A stretch of DNA of 64,000 bases from Xiphydria camelus (Eukaryota; Arthropoda; Insecta; Hymenoptera; Xiphydriidae), in assembly GCA_963678675.1 (NCBI GenBank), contig OY783194.1:9454607-9518606 (forward strand), written 5' to 3'. Each line of letters begins with the position of its first letter. Position 1 is the first letter of the stretch. This document shows positions 1 through 11,329 of the stretch, piece after piece. Position numbers and translations under genes: made by a program. The notes beneath the pieces are model-generated. The model had not been told where the DNA came from and did not search any database. It saw nothing but the letters and a program-made list of their open reading frames with translations.

Positions 1-1944
1 AAATTGGAATTGGAAGATTCAATCGAGGATAGTGAAATGCACGCTGTTAATACTGACTGGCTGGAATCGGATGTCGAGGATGTTCCTCACGTAGAAACCT
101 CTATACCTCCAGAACCATATCCCTGTACACTCGATGAAGAAGCGGTTAGCTTTGAATATAAACAAAGTGCCATAGATTACTGGAACAGTGGGAAGAAAAG
201 ACGTCGAACCGTAGCAGCAGTTCAACATCAGTTTAAAAAAGTGAAATCTGATAGACAATTACGAAGATGGGCTGCGCAAGTAGGACAGGGGGTACTCAAA
301 ATGATAAATTAATACGCATAGCGAAATATACTTTTGATAAATTTGTAGAAGCTAGTAGATCGAAAATAATAGTACATAATGTAGACCTTAAACGATGGGC
401 TTTACAAGCAAAAGAAGTAGAGAATCTTCCAACCTTCAAAGCAAGTCAAACATGGTTGAGGTCATTCAAGAAAGCATATAGAATTGTCTCTCGAAAGATC
501 ACAAAGTTTGTAACGAGAAAAAACGTTGAGGGTGAGGAAAGTTTGAAAGTACGAAGCCATGCCTTCGTAGAACAAGTGAAGCCACTCATTACACAATATG
601 GACCACAAAATGTATTTAACTCTGATCAGAGTGGATTTAATTTAGAAATACATTCTGGCCGAACTTTAGCTACATCGGGGCAAAAAAAAATTGAAGCTGT
701 GGTACAATCAATATCTTCTACAACCCACAGCTATACTATACAACCCACCATATCTGCTGATGGAAAACTACTGTCGCCTCTTTATGTGGTATTAAAAGAG
801 GCTAGTGGGCAATTGGGAGAACGAGTGCAACAAACCGTGTTTAGGCCGCCAAATGTATACTTCATGGCTTCCAAATCTGGGAAACTTACAACCGATCTCA
901 TGAAAACATGGCTGCAAGAAGTTTACTTCCCTAACACTGGATCTACAAGCGTCTTACTGCTGGACTCTTGGAGTGGACAATGTGAGCGAAGTGTTCGAGA
1001 AGCTACACCAGAAGACAAGACAATAATATTAATGACGATTCCACAAGGCACCACCGGACTGATTCAACCGCTAGACGTATACGGATTTCGAATGTGGAAG
1101 AATTTTGTAAGGAGGTTTTCAGATATTGTAACTCTTTTCAATTACGATATTAACCTTCATTCGAGAGATAATATTTTAAAACTTCAATCTCTTACTCATA
1201 ATCAGTTTTCTTCACCACGGTTTACTAACTTTATTAAATATTCGTGGTTCAAGAGTGGATATATATTCAGGAGACCTCCTGAATTTGAACATCCTGTAGA
1301 ATTTTGTTTTGCACAGGACTCGGAACCACATATGTGGCGATATTGCCGTTATTACGTGTGCTTGGTGTAAGAAACAACTTTGTATGAAACATTTTTTCAC
1401 GGAATACCATTATTGTCATAATTATGAGCCATAGAAGTTGAACTTTATTAAATAAAAGAAAAGTGGCATTAAAATACATAGAAGTAATAACCCCCGACCT
1501 ATCCCGTCACTGCCATTGGTAGCCCGCTCATTATCAGACATAAAAGTTAGAAATTTGCAAAACTGTAGGAGGGAAATATATCATGTCATACATGGTTGAA
1601 TTTGTAATAAAATTTCCTAAATTTTTGTCCACATGACTAAACCGAAATTTCGAAAAATTAGATAAAAAATTTTTTTTTTTTGAAAAATAATGCTTTTTTT
1701 CAAAATCTGTTTAGGGGATTTTATTATACTAAAAAAACCAAACAAAACGTACATTGAAAGTTTTCATCTATCTCGCTTCGTTTCGGAGATAGCTCGAAGG
1801 GGGTGAAAATTCAGGGGTCCATTTCACCCCCTTAAACCAAAATTGGGCCGCTATAAAAAAATAGGGGTCTCTTATTTTTCGATAAACTTTAAATTTACGA
1901 AGTTTCATCAAGATCGGAAGCGGCGGCCTCGAAACGTTTCCTTG
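1..1944 (+). mobile_element. Tc5-like DNA transposon, right part (copy 1)
   Basis: This stretch corresponds base for base to 15304-17247 (offset 15303); I noticed no difference on reading both. It starts inside the transposase gene because the window begins there. It ends in CCTTG, followed by TTAG at 1945-1948. The fuller copy shows that the element begins CAAGG and duplicates TTA. Terminal CAAGG, a TNA target duplication and a CTNAG target are features known for the Tc5 group of C. elegans, so the family call rests on both ends and protein. The near identity to copy 2 implies recent spread or a recent local duplication. Confidence 0.85.
4..1370 (+). pseudogene. Tc5/pogo-type DDD transposase, frameshifted (copy 1)
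   Basis: The transposase is read in two frames. Frame one (4-312) carries an acidic N-terminal region and a first helix-turn-helix-like stretch ending RRWAAQVGQG. Frame two (267-1370) carries a CENP-B/Tc5-type helix-turn-helix (around residues 35-80 of that frame) and the catalytic core. Candidate catalytic aspartates lie in FNSDQSG, LLLDSW and IQPLDV; the last two are separated by 36 residues, a DD36D spacing. The frame change falls at a run of five G near 288, so a single-base loss is the simplest cause. The C-terminus is also shifted by an 8-bp deletion near 1327. The same two lesions occur in copy 2. Confidence 0.8.
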
Positions 1945-3225
1945 TTAGAGGACATCGAGAGATACCGCCGAGAGATAGAACAAATCGCAAACACCCCCTA
2001 TCGCCCTGCACCACCTACTGACTATCGCGGTGCATATAGCGAGCGAGAGAGAGGGAGAGAAAGGGGGGAGAGGGAGAGGGAGATTGATTGATTGATTGAA
2101 GGTAGATTTATTATTCGAATTGAGCAAATGACGCAGCAAGCTGCAAGAGTAGCATGGTACAATGTTGCATACAGGTGTAGGAGTAGATGTACAGAATATC
2201 ATTTGAGAGAATGGTAGAGTAGAATACTCTCCCTCATATACTAGCAAATTATAACTTATTGTAGTAAGCGATAACGTAAGATAAAATAAGGTAAAACAAA
2301 ATAAAACAATATAAAATAACTCATCATAGTAACAACAGCTCAAATTAATTAATAAAAGCATAATAATATTATTCGAGATTGTTAATAGTCAATCTCGAGT
2401 GAGAAAAGAGAAAGACCTATCGCCCAGTGAGTTGGTGGAAATTTTAAACTGCTAAATTTATTGTTGTCAGCGGTTTCCTGCGCAATAGGTGCCCGTACAT
2501 ACAGAGTTCGAACTGTCGGTTTGAACCGCCAGTTTGAACCGCCGGTTTTTTCTGCCGGTTGAAACCGTCGTCATCCACTAACGCAGAATAGAAATCCGTG
2601 GTTAAAACTGACAGGTTGAACTGCCACAGGCAACGTTAAGCGTGTTAAGGTCGAAGCATATCTAGGCGAAGTGAAGCGCGGCTGTGCAAAGCACACTTGG
2701 CCGAAGCGACGGGAAGCGCGGCGAATTCTATCCCATTCTCTACCAGGTATAAACAGCTATACCTGAAAATATCCATATATGGATACCCGGGTAGAGAAGT
2801 GGTTCCTTTTTCAAACTGATGAACGCAACGTGAAATGAGACGTGTATATGTTTGCTTTGAGAAATGGGCATTCGTGAGGAAAAATAGTATATGTCATTCA
2901 GCGGAAATCCTCGGATTTTTAAGACTGTGTTTAGATCGTAGCCTCCTCCCCAAACCATGCCTCGTGTTACGACCTAATTAAACACAGTCTGAAAAAATCT
3001 CGAATTTCCGCCTTATGATATAAGATACTATTTCGTGTGAGAAAATTCATTTCGTTGACGAGATCTATCTTGGAAAGGATTTTCGGCTCGTTAACGAAAG
3101 TGATCCACGAAACTTTACATCCGTTAACGAATCACATTCCGTCCACGATAAACATTTCTCACGCGTCAAGAATACACCCCCAGACATTTCTCCTAGTTCG
3201 CGACGCTTCTGTTCGCTTCGCTTTT
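1945..3225. other. Intergenic stretch with small repeats
   Basis: No gene is recognised here. 2038-2097 is a GA-rich microsatellite ending in a short GATT array. 2505-2575 holds a degenerate repeat of the motif TTGAACCGCC/GGTTGAAACCG. 2640-2735 has GCGAAG-rich sequence resembling the 15-bp array at 6752-6842. 2885-3030 contains a weak inverted repeat (AAGACTGTGTTTA against AAACACAGTCT). Short open frames here have no recognisable family and look random. Confidence 0.5.
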
Positions 3226-3873
3226 AGTCCAGGGAAATAAGGTATATAAAAACCCCATCTGCGGAATGAGAGAAAGCAAGCTAGATTTTTGCAGAGATCT
3301 TCGTTTTGATGTTCTAATGAAGCATCAAAAAGTCTCATATGCTCACCCTTGTGCGTCTCGAGATATCGAAGGACAAAGGTCATGAAAATCAGTTTTTGCG
3401 AAAATCTCGCTTCCGGCTAGTGTGATGTCTTAAGAAGTTTTAACAAAAATTACGTAAAACAGTATTCTCTACAAGTTTGATTATATACATTTTTTTGTAC
3501 GATCAACCGTTTTCGAGATATACCGTGAAGAAGCGGGGGAGCGCGCATTTTTGAATAGGTAATACTGTATATACTGCTTAGCTATAACTATAAATGCACT
3601 TTTCTTAGTAGTTACTAAAAAATTGAATTCCTATTATTGTTTCAATTAAAAGTTTGTTCATTTATAAAAAAAATATAATAAATAATTCATAACAAATAAT
3701 GCATCCTTTTCCGCACTACTTTTGAAGTAGAACGGAAGGCGCGTTTTTTAAGATATGTTACTACAACCACACATGTACCTACTACTATAATCCATGTTTA
3801 CCCTACTGGCCTAATCCATGTTTTCGATATTAACCAAAGTTTCTGAACAGTAACCGATTCACGTCTTTCGCAG

Positions 3874-4720
3874 TTGCCGGCGTGCTTTATGTTTCCTCTT
3901 CTTCGTCCTCGTCTTCTTCAGGTTCCTCAAGTAGTTTTGGCTTCATCATCATACGCTTCCGCTGTATCTAATTGCAAAATCTCTTCAGGCTCATGGCCAC
4001 TGAAGTTTTCAATATCTTGCAATTCTGAGGAAGGATTCAGACATGTGCCTGTCCGTGACACTAACCACAAACTGTATAGCATGGTAGTCCTACTTTTCTA
4101 CATCCACACTGCGCACCACATCCTTTTTTACAATTGCAGAAGATTGTGTTTAATAGTTCGTCTGGGGCAGGTGGCAATAGTGTTGTTTTTGGCTCTAGCA
4201 TCTCGTTTTTTAAATCCCAACCCCATTCTTCGGGTTGTAGATTTTTTCCTAGCCAAATCTGTATTTGGTAGTAGACCCGGTAGATATGCTGTTGAGCTGC
4301 TTCACTGATAGGTGGAAGAGATGACAAATTAACTAGTTTATTAAATCGTGTTGATTTGATGAAATGGGTATACCTACCTAAAGTTGTCAATGTTTACTTC
4401 TTCTTTTGGAGCACTATACATGGCTAATAGAAAGCGCTTTCCGTTTTCAAATAATGTATCTGGCGGGCAGTTTTCTTCTTGAAATATTTGAGCCGAGCGA
4501 TTCAAATTGGGATGTTTCTCAAACATTTTCATAATCTGAAGTTTTCCTTTATTGAATAGTGCAGAGGTAGTGTCGCATTCAGTGAAGGCATGCAAAAACA
4601 AAATATGTTCTTTGCAAAGAGGATATTTGTCGAAACTTTTAGATGGATAAATTCGTGTTGATGTAGTACCCTTGCCAATTTTCTTTACGAAAATTTGTCG
4701 CTGATGTGACTGAGTTCGTC
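3874..4720 (-). pseudogene. CDTTS/Cys-rich transposon protein, C-terminal half
   Basis: On the minus strand 4717-4374 is open and reads through KEHILFLHAFTECDTTSALF to APKEEVNIDNFR. After a frame change, 4390-4061 continues with FIKSTRFNKLVNLSSLPP, then RVYYQIQIWLGKN and EEWGWDLKN, and a Cys-rich tail (FCNCKKGCGAQCGCRKVGLPC). Weak acidic C-terminal coding follows near 4010-3910 (GHEPEEILQLDTAEA). I recognise the family as a common multicopy protein of arthropods and cnidarians but do not know an established name. The frame changes and stops make it non-functional. The upstream coding is interrupted by a G homopolymer at 4732. Confidence 0.65.
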
Positions 4721-4731
4721 CTATTAAGAGC

Positions 4732-4758
4732 GGGGGGGGGGGGGGGGGGGGGGGGGGG
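4732..4758. repeat. G27 homopolymer
   Basis: An uninterrupted run of 27 G sits in the coding strand region of the copy A transposon. The length may be wrong, since such runs are prone to sequencing and assembly error. Confidence 0.95.
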
Positions 4759-5479
4759 ATCTAACGCGTGGAAAATAACTCTATTTTTACGTTTTTTTTT
4801 TAGAGCTATTGTTGAAGCAGATATATTCTAATGTTTCGCATATTACAAAGCATCATTCGAACATTTTGTAATTTTTTTTGTAGAAAAATATTGAGAAATA
4901 AGCCGGTGACGAAGCATTTTCGAGGACGCCTTTTAGAAAAGATGATTTGCGGTGGACACACTATATTTCCGTGTAGAACTCTCTCAAATCAAAAAATCAA
5001 AGCAATTTAGTTAAAACAGATGTTTTTCTAGACCTCTACGTTTTTCTTTAATTTTTTTCCATTTTTAAATTTTTGGTGGTTGTTTGAAGTAAAAATTGCG
5101 ATTTTTCACGAAAAAATCCGTCATTTTGTTGCTGTAAAACCACCTTAATGCAACAAAAAAAGAAAAAGAAAAACGTAGGGGTATGGTATTTTATATGTAG
5201 AAAGTGTGTACAAAATTGGAAAAGAATCGGTGCAGTAGTTTTTAAATGACGATGTCCACGGACTTTCTCTCGAAAAACAAGCGTTTAAAGCGCCGAGTTC
5301 TTACCGCTCCGCAGTATTAGAGGAGCGGAGACTTAAAGATCTATGACTGAGAGTTCTGCTCCGATTGACTTGAAATTTGGAAGCAACATTCTTTAAATGT
5401 TTTACTATAAGAAAAGGCAATTTAAAAAATTGATTTTTAGACCCCCCCCTCCCCCAAAAGAATAAGCAAATCAATGTCT

Positions 5480-5700
5480 TCTCTAATGATGTGACGGCGG
5501 TTCTTTCTCTTTCCGATACTTCGATGGCTGTTTCGATGATTAGGACATCCGCATCATCCTTGGCTTATATTGTAGCGATGTTAGCAGCTTGTAGTTGTTC
5601 AATAAGCATTTCAATAAAAATGTTTTTGTTGCATCGGTTTGATAAGAACTTTTCTTGGCTGATTGGCACATTCATTGTTGCATCAAAGCGAACTTCATAA
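5480..5700 (-). pseudogene. CDTTS-family protein, middle fragment with DADVLI motif
   Basis: The minus strand reads YEVRFDATMNVPISQEKFLS, then NIFIEMLIEQLQAANI, a stop, and AKDDADVLIIETAIE. In relatives of this family the DADxLI segment precedes the GCDTTS motif, which fits the order seen here. An in-frame stop and loss of the sequence between this block and 4720 show that it is broken. A DAD block followed by a GCDTTS block recalls the spacing of acidic motifs in PIN/XPG-type nucleases; this is an inference, not a demonstrated homology. Confidence 0.5.
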
Positions 5701-5805
5701 GATGTAGACAGTGCAATAGTTCGTCTTAATTGCTCCATTGCTTTTATATTTATAGAATTGTCTGACTAACCGTCAAATATAACAATTATGTTAGAACTTA
5801 GATTG

Positions 5806-5938
5806 AAGACTTCAGTGGCCATGAGCCTGAAGAGATTTTGCAATTAGATACAGCGGAAGCATGTGATGATGAAAACAATATTGTGGTAGAACTACTTGAG
5901 GAACCTGAAGAAGACGAGGATGAAGAAAAGGAAACATA
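5806..5938 (+). pseudogene. Inverted duplicate of the CDTTS protein C-terminus (right arm)
   Basis: The plus strand reads EDFSGHEPEEILQLDTAEAC followed by an acidic Glu/Asp-rich tail and a stop at 5936-5938. It mirrors the minus-strand sequence at about 3890-4010 in the left arm, which is out of frame after EAYDDE. The duplicate shows that the palindrome arm includes coding sequence, not only terminal non-coding DNA. It has no start codon or upstream coding and is not a gene. Confidence 0.65.
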
Positions 5939-6178
5939 AAGCACGCTGGCAATTGCGAAAGACGTGAATCGGTTACTGTTCAGAAACCATGTCTAAAAAA
6001 ACGCGCCTTGCATTCTACTTCAAAAGTGGTGCGGAAAAGGATGCATTTTTTGTTATTAATTATTTATTATATTCTTTTTTATAAATGAAGAAACTTTTAA
6101 CTGAAATAATAATAGGAATTCAATTTTTTAGTATAACTACTAAGAAAAATGCATTTATAGTTATAGCTAAGCAGTATA

Positions 6179-6413
6179 CTGCCCAACTATGGAGAAAGGC
6201 AGTAATTTCTAACCGGCAAATTTGTGGAAAATCAACTTTAACTTCGATGCCTTTTGCCAAAGGGTTTCCAAGACAGATTACTAATAAAATCTACCTTTAA
6301 CACTACGAAAGGCTACAAAATTTGGGTACAAAGTAATTCAAGATATTCAATGGTACCAAGAAACACACTTCGATTTGTTTTGCTAGTTACTGCCTTTCTC
6401 CATAGTTGGGCAG
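6179..6413. mobile_element. 235-bp MITE in the right arm of copy A
   Basis: The terminal inverted repeat is CTGCCCAACTATGGAGAAAG at both ends, flanked by TATA (6175-6178 and 6414-6417). The left arm of the host palindrome (around 3573) has the uninterrupted site with a single TATA. This gives a 4-bp target duplication and shows insertion after the palindrome formed. Confidence 0.85.
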
Positions 6414-6751
6414 TATATACAGTATTACCTATTCAAAAATGCGCGCTCCCGCTTCTTCACGCTATATCTCGAAAACGGTTGATCGTACAAAAAAATGTAT
6501 ATAATTAAACTTGTAGAGAATGCTGTTTTACGTAAATTTTGTTAAAACTTCTTAAGACATCAGACTAACCGGAAGCGAGATTTTCGCAAAAAACTGATTT
6601 TCATGACCTTTGACCTTTGATATCTCGAGACGCACAAGGGTGAGCATATGAGACTTTTTGGTGCTTCATTAGAACATCAAAACGAAGATCTCTGCAAAAA
6701 TCCAGCTTGCTTTCTCTCATTCCGCAGAGGAAGTCTTATTTCCCTGGACTA

Positions 6752-6842
6752 TTTGCAGCGCTTCGGTTCGCAGCGCTTTGGTTCGCGGCGCTTTGGTTCG
6801 CGGCGCTTTAGTTCGCGGCGCTTCGCTTCGCCGCGCTTCGCT
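6752..6842 (+). repeat. 15-bp tandem array
   Basis: About six degenerate copies of a GCGGCGCTTTGGTTC-like unit lie directly outside the right end of the copy A element. In frame the unit reads RFGSR repeats, but no real gene is suggested. A shorter related sequence lies before the left end (about 3200-3225) and at 2650-2735. Confidence 0.75.
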
Positions 6843-6859
6843 CAAGTGTGCGTTACCTC

Positions 6860-7665
6860 ATAAAAATCAACCCCCACAAAAACAGATTCTCTGTAAAAAA
6901 AAAGGCGGCATGTTCATTCAGTGCCAACAAAAATTGATACCTACGTAAAATACTCTCCAAAAAAGATTTGAAATAAATTAAGATCGCCATGTTCAAGATA
7001 TATATATAAAAAGTAAAAGGCATCATTTTTGAAAGGAAAATTATTGTAAATCAAGTTACTAAAAAATTCGACTAAAGAATTTATAAAAAATTTTAATAAA
7101 AAAGAACTTGCCGCGTTTAAGTTTTCATCTTTTGTCCACTATACCGAATAATTGGTAGTGCTTGGACCGTGCTAGAGTAATTCATAAATTGCACTGCCGA
7201 AGTCAAATTCAGAGAAATTCAAAAGGTCCCCGCCTGATTGGTTTCCCGTGCGACATTCGGTATACTGGTGGTATCATATAAGTGTATGAATTTATTTAAA
7301 ATCATAAGTGCATTAACATCGAGTATAATTCTGTCTGAATTTTTTATTTTGAAGGAAAAAAACGCGGCAAGTTCTTTTTTATTAATTTTTTTTATAAATT
7401 CTTTAGTCGAATTTTTTAGTAACTTGATTTACGATAATTTTCCTTTCAAATGATGCCTTTTACTTTTTATATATAAATCTTGAACATGGTGATCTTAATT
7501 GATTTCAAATCTTTTTTGGAGAGTATTTTACGTAGGTATCAATTTTTGTTGGCACTGAATGAACATGCCGCCTTTTTTTTACAGAGAATCTGTTTTTGTG
7601 GGGGGATTTCATTACTTTTTGGAATTTATTCATGAGGAAAATACGTACATGTAGAAGAATAGCTT
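6860..7665. mobile_element. Foldback element, copy 1 (arms about 270-350 bp)
   Basis: 6868-7140 and 7250-7604 are inverted repeats, for example AACAGATTCTCTGT near 6882 and its reverse complement near 7581. They are separated by a short loop containing GTATACCG/TTCGGTATAC. The same palindrome occurs at 57905-59530. No protein is encoded; open frames across it are incidental. The target duplication was not resolved. Confidence 0.75.
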
Positions 7666-7914
7666 TCTATTACCACAAAATTAAAGTCTCACATTTTATA
7701 CCGATACGAGCCAATTAATTATAACCACTTACTTACTTTTGATTTATTCTCGTGATATTTTGAAAGGGATTTATAGACTAGAGAGCCCTTATATTTTTCA
7801 CTTTGCCTTAGTATTTTGGAGAAATAAAACATATACCGCTTTCGAATTTACAGGACATCGGATTTTTCTTATATTTTGGTCGTCTACAGAAATCCATGAA
7901 GACGTTTTACCTTC

Positions 7915-7916
<2 letters not shown>

Positions 7917-7950
<34 letters not shown>
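7917..7950. repeat. (CT)17 microsatellite
   Basis: A pure dinucleotide run, 34 bp. It lies in otherwise unassigned AT-rich DNA (7666-8100). Confidence 0.95.
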
Positions 7951-7951
<1 letters not shown>

Positions 7952-8104
7952 AGTATACTCTTCCAATGACCATGACGAATTGTTTCATCACATGTAAAGA
8001 TACCACTTATGACAGTATATATATTGTTACATATATTAACTCGAGACGTTGGAATAGTTTTAAGAAATCCTTTTGCATGCACCGCTGAAATTTCGCCTTT
8101 ACTC

Positions 8105-8526
8105 ATAAATAAATTTCCTGTCTTAGCAGGGCAGAATATTATTTGTGAGAACAGTTGAAAACATCGTTGCATTTTTTTGCTCTTACATTTCGTTATGGGA
8201 ATTTTTGGCTGCCGAAGATTTTGTTCATGATTTTGGATGATAATCGTCGAAAAAAATTTGAAGCACACCGTATTTTGACATCATGAGCATTTATTTTGAC
8301 GAATGGGACTTTGCCACACGCACATTTACACTAAAAGCGTTATGGGAAAGCAAATTTCATTGTTTCATTCAGCGTTTCAAATGTTTTTTCGACAATTATC
8401 ATCCAAAATCATGAACAAAATCTTCGGCAGCCAAAAATTCCCATAACGAAATGTAAGAGCAAAAAAAATGCAGCGATGTTTTCAACTGTTCTCACAAATA
8501 ATATTCTGCCCTGCTAAGACAGGAAG
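8105..8526. repeat. Inverted repeat pair, arms about 150 bp
   Basis: 8112-8270 (TTTCCTGTCTTAGCAGGGCA onward) is the reverse complement of 8385-8526. A third copy of the outer end occurs at 10131-10172 and a shorter one at 8803-8820. This is probably a foldback or MITE family. No coding content was recognised. Confidence 0.7.
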
Positions 8527-10175
8527 TCGTATCTGCAAAAACATCGATTTTTGCTTTTTTTGGCTATTTGAACATATCTATGAGAAAAAATCATCTCTTG
8601 AACAGTGCTTTGAGAACAAATTTTTTGAAAATCGCGTTGCGCGCGATTTTTCATTTTGCGCGGTTTTGAGGGGTTTTTCATTTGATTGCAACCCCTTCTT
8701 GTTACAGAAAGTGGTTTACATTATCGAATAAAATAATAGTTTCAATTTTGTTCATAGTTTAAAATTTTTATCTCGCTCATTGAGGTGATCCAATACTGCC
8801 GTGCTAAGACAGGAGGTCGTATCCACACTTTAACACATTACAAAATACATCAGTTTTTCTGAATTGTTTCATGCCGTGCTCATAGAAACGCATCCGATTT
8901 TTATTTTTAACTGATATATAGGAGCTGCAGATACTCCTTACGCGCGCACTTGGCACAATAATAAAGCAGATAGATATGTTCAAATAGCCAGAAAAGCAAA
9001 ATCGATGTATTCCCGCGAGTCGAAATTTAAACTCTAATCTGAACCTGGAAAATCTCATTTCTTTGAAGTATTGGTTTGCCGCTGTAGGTGTAACTCTAAT
9101 TTCTTGATCATCGTGCTCAGATGATCACGAACAGGTTTAAATTAGAATTTGAGTACACTTCCAACTCTAATGTCGACCTGCTGGACTTCAGACAAAATTG
9201 AAACTCTATTTCCGCCACGTGGGGCGTATACTACCCATACTTTTACAATTAAATAAACTCGTTTTTGACGTACGCCTTACAATTTTTCAATAGTACAAAG
9301 CCATAATTAGCAAGAAAAAAGTATACATTTTAATATGTATTAGACAACAAAGCAATAAATAATTTGTTATTGTTATTATTATTAATAACAATAAAAAGTT
9401 AAATTTATTATTAACGCCTATATTTGACTCTACAATAAATTTTTAAAGAATTCTTCGTTTTTCAATGAGAAGTCCAAGTGGCCTGAACGGAAAGTTCAAC
9501 GGGGGTCGTATACGTCTCACGCGGGCACGGAACGTTTTAACAACGTGCAAACACTTCGTAAATTTATCGTGAATGCACTGTCTTCATAAAATTTTTAAAT
9601 TAAAAAATAACAATCATATAATAATGATGTTTCAAACAATGGAAATTGTACCGAATTATTCCATAAATAATGTATGATTAATTATCATAATCGCTACTGT
9701 TTTGAAAAAGAAAGTATCAAATTATTTTATAAAATTTAATGAAAAGAACCTTTGAGAGCAGTCACTGTCATGTCCAGTTTCGAGGATCGCAGGTTCGAGT
9801 CCCAGTAGGGTCTGAAAAAAAAACCGACACTGGCAGGCGGGTTGACAGGCCTATGGACGTATACCGACTGATGGCGACACCATTTTTTTTTCGCCACAGC
9901 TCGAGGCGAGGTCCATGAGGTCCAAATGAGAGTTATGAGAAAACCTTATTTGAACCTAAACTTGCGAAGAGTGGAAATATTCACGCAGTTTAGGTTCAAA
10001 TTAGGTTTTCATTGCAGAGACATCCGGATCTTGAAAACCAACTTTCAGCCTCGAGATCCTCAGTGAGGATCCAGAGGTTCAAATTAGAATTTAAATTTCG
10101 ACTCGGGTTTTCAGATACGACTTCCTGTCTTAGCAGGGAAGAATATTATTTGTAAGAACAGTTGGAAGGCCGGAT
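8524..10175. repeat. Nested foldback region
   Basis: 8524-8585 is inverted at 8957-9010 (GGCTATTTGAACATATCTAT), and 8803-8825 is inverted at 10113-10135 (GTCGTATC next to CTAAGACAGGA). Sequence around 9005-9050 is related in inverse to 10075-10110 (AATTTAAATTTCGACTCG). The arms are short and diverged. 9240-9740 is AT-rich, with nothing recognised. Confidence 0.5.
9780..9870 (+). repeat. SINE-like fragment with pol III B box
   Basis: GGTTCGAGTCC near 9793 is a perfect B-box match. It is followed by an A-run and CCGACACTGGCAGGCGGGTT, which resembles the sequence following the A-tail of the SINE in the 29463-30788 element (CCGACACCCCAGTAGGCGGG). No A box was found upstream. It is probably a diverged member of the same family. 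Confidence 0.45.
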
Positions 10176-10420
10176 CGGGTCCAGACGACATAACGCACAA
10201 ACAAACAAGACTCTCATCGGAAATTCACAAGCACTGCTCCCTCCCACTAGTTCTCTATAGCTAAACGAAATAGAAATGCAGTCATGCATTGAGAGTCAAA
10301 TAGTAAAGATCAGAGCGTATAAAAAATCAAGTTCGACAAGGAGTGATAATACACGACAGTTTCCGTTACATTGTGACAATTTCTGTTATATTCAATTGGC
10401 CTTCAGTTTTACTGTAAAAC

Positions 10421-10612
10421 CACGAATTTTACGAAGAAAAAAAAGGAAAACAGCCAGAAGGAATACCAAGCAGTTCCAACAATAATTCGCAATCACGGAA
10501 GAAATGTCAAGTAAGCTTGTGCACAGGCAATAAAACAACTCAAACTTGTATAATGTGTAAAAGATTTGTCTGCGGGAAATGTACGAAGGAGAAACCAACT
10601 GTAATTAATTGA
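10421..10612 (+). pseudogene. piggyBac-like transposase C-terminus (Cys-rich domain)
   Basis: The frame opens after a stop at 10414 and runs to TGA at 10610. Its end reads RKKCQVSLCTGNKT, then CIMCKRFVCGKCTKEK. The pattern of Cys pairs (CxxC, five residues, CxxC after an earlier Cys pair) resembles the C-terminal zinc-binding domain of piggyBac transposases, which helps bind transposon ends. The catalytic domain is absent upstream. Downstream lie AT-rich sequence, a CCCCTCATG stretch that could be part of an end, and then an assembly gap. A RING-like fragment from another transposon class is an alternative. Confidence 0.5.
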
Positions 10613-10781
10613 TTATTTTGTTTACAGAAATAAAAATATGTATTTGATTATTTTATTAGAAATCATAAATTACGTTACAAATTATTTCCTTTAATAAACT
10701 AGAAATTTCTTTCTGAAAATAAACATTTATTTCATAAGGGGTCAAATGACCCCTCATGGTAAGAATAGGTAGGTGTAAAGT

Positions 10782-10981
10782 NNNNNNNNNNNNNNNNNNN
10801 NNNNNNNNNNNNNNNNNNNNNNNNNNNNNNNNNNNNNNNNNNNNNNNNNNNNNNNNNNNNNNNNNNNNNNNNNNNNNNNNNNNNNNNNNNNNNNNNNNNN
10901 NNNNNNNNNNNNNNNNNNNNNNNNNNNNNNNNNNNNNNNNNNNNNNNNNNNNNNNNNNNNNNNNNNNNNNNNNNNNNNNNN
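10782..10981. other. Assembly gap (200 N)
   Basis: A run of exactly 200 N, probably a placeholder of unknown true size. Open frames spanning it were ignored. Confidence 0.99.
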
Positions 10982-11329
10982 TGATACATTTGCGGGAAAA
11001 AAAACACAATTATCTGTAGCTTTTTTGTTATTTTTGTTTTTCAAATTTCCAAACACAAAAATAATAATAGCGCCTAAACTAAAATAGATAGAAAAAAGTT
11101 CATCAGGCAAAATTAATCAGAATATTAACTTTCATTAACGTCATTTTGTCGAAAACAAAAATAAGAAAAAGGCCCCTAGGGCCGAACGCCAGACTATTTC
11201 GAGTGTGATCTTTTGGTTCGGTACTCTGGAGACTGCCTTGAACAGCCCTGAAAAAATCAGCCTACCCTCGTCGATTTTTTTGTAAAATGGATAAGTGCCT
11301 TGGACTACGAGGCGGGAGGTATGGGACAC

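Larger units (their letters stand above)
3226..6750 (-). mobile_element. Long-palindrome DNA transposon (CDTTS family, copy A)
   Basis: The ends are inverted copies starting AGTCCAGGGAAATAAG (3226) and closing CTTATTTCCCTGGACT (6750). The arms are about 700-800 bp: left about 3226-4010, right about 5806-6750, the right one enlarged by a nested MITE. The interior encodes, on the minus strand, relics of an arthropod transposon-associated protein with a GCDTTS-like motif and a Cys-rich tail. The right arm is an inverted copy of the 3' end of that gene, so the true 5' end of the gene and element is missing. No target duplication could be assigned; both flanks are GCTTCG-rich repeats. Confidence 0.7.

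Noticed and set aside
1212..1479. Minus-strand open frames opposite the transposase end (also 16515-16782)
   Set aside because: Antisense shadows of the transposase C-terminus and its flank.
3159..3383. Minus-strand frame similar to one at 6648-6863
   Set aside because: The two are the same palindrome-arm sequence; no coding signal beyond that.
10656..11110. Several open frames across 10782-10981
   Set aside because: They read through 200 N and have no coding evidence.
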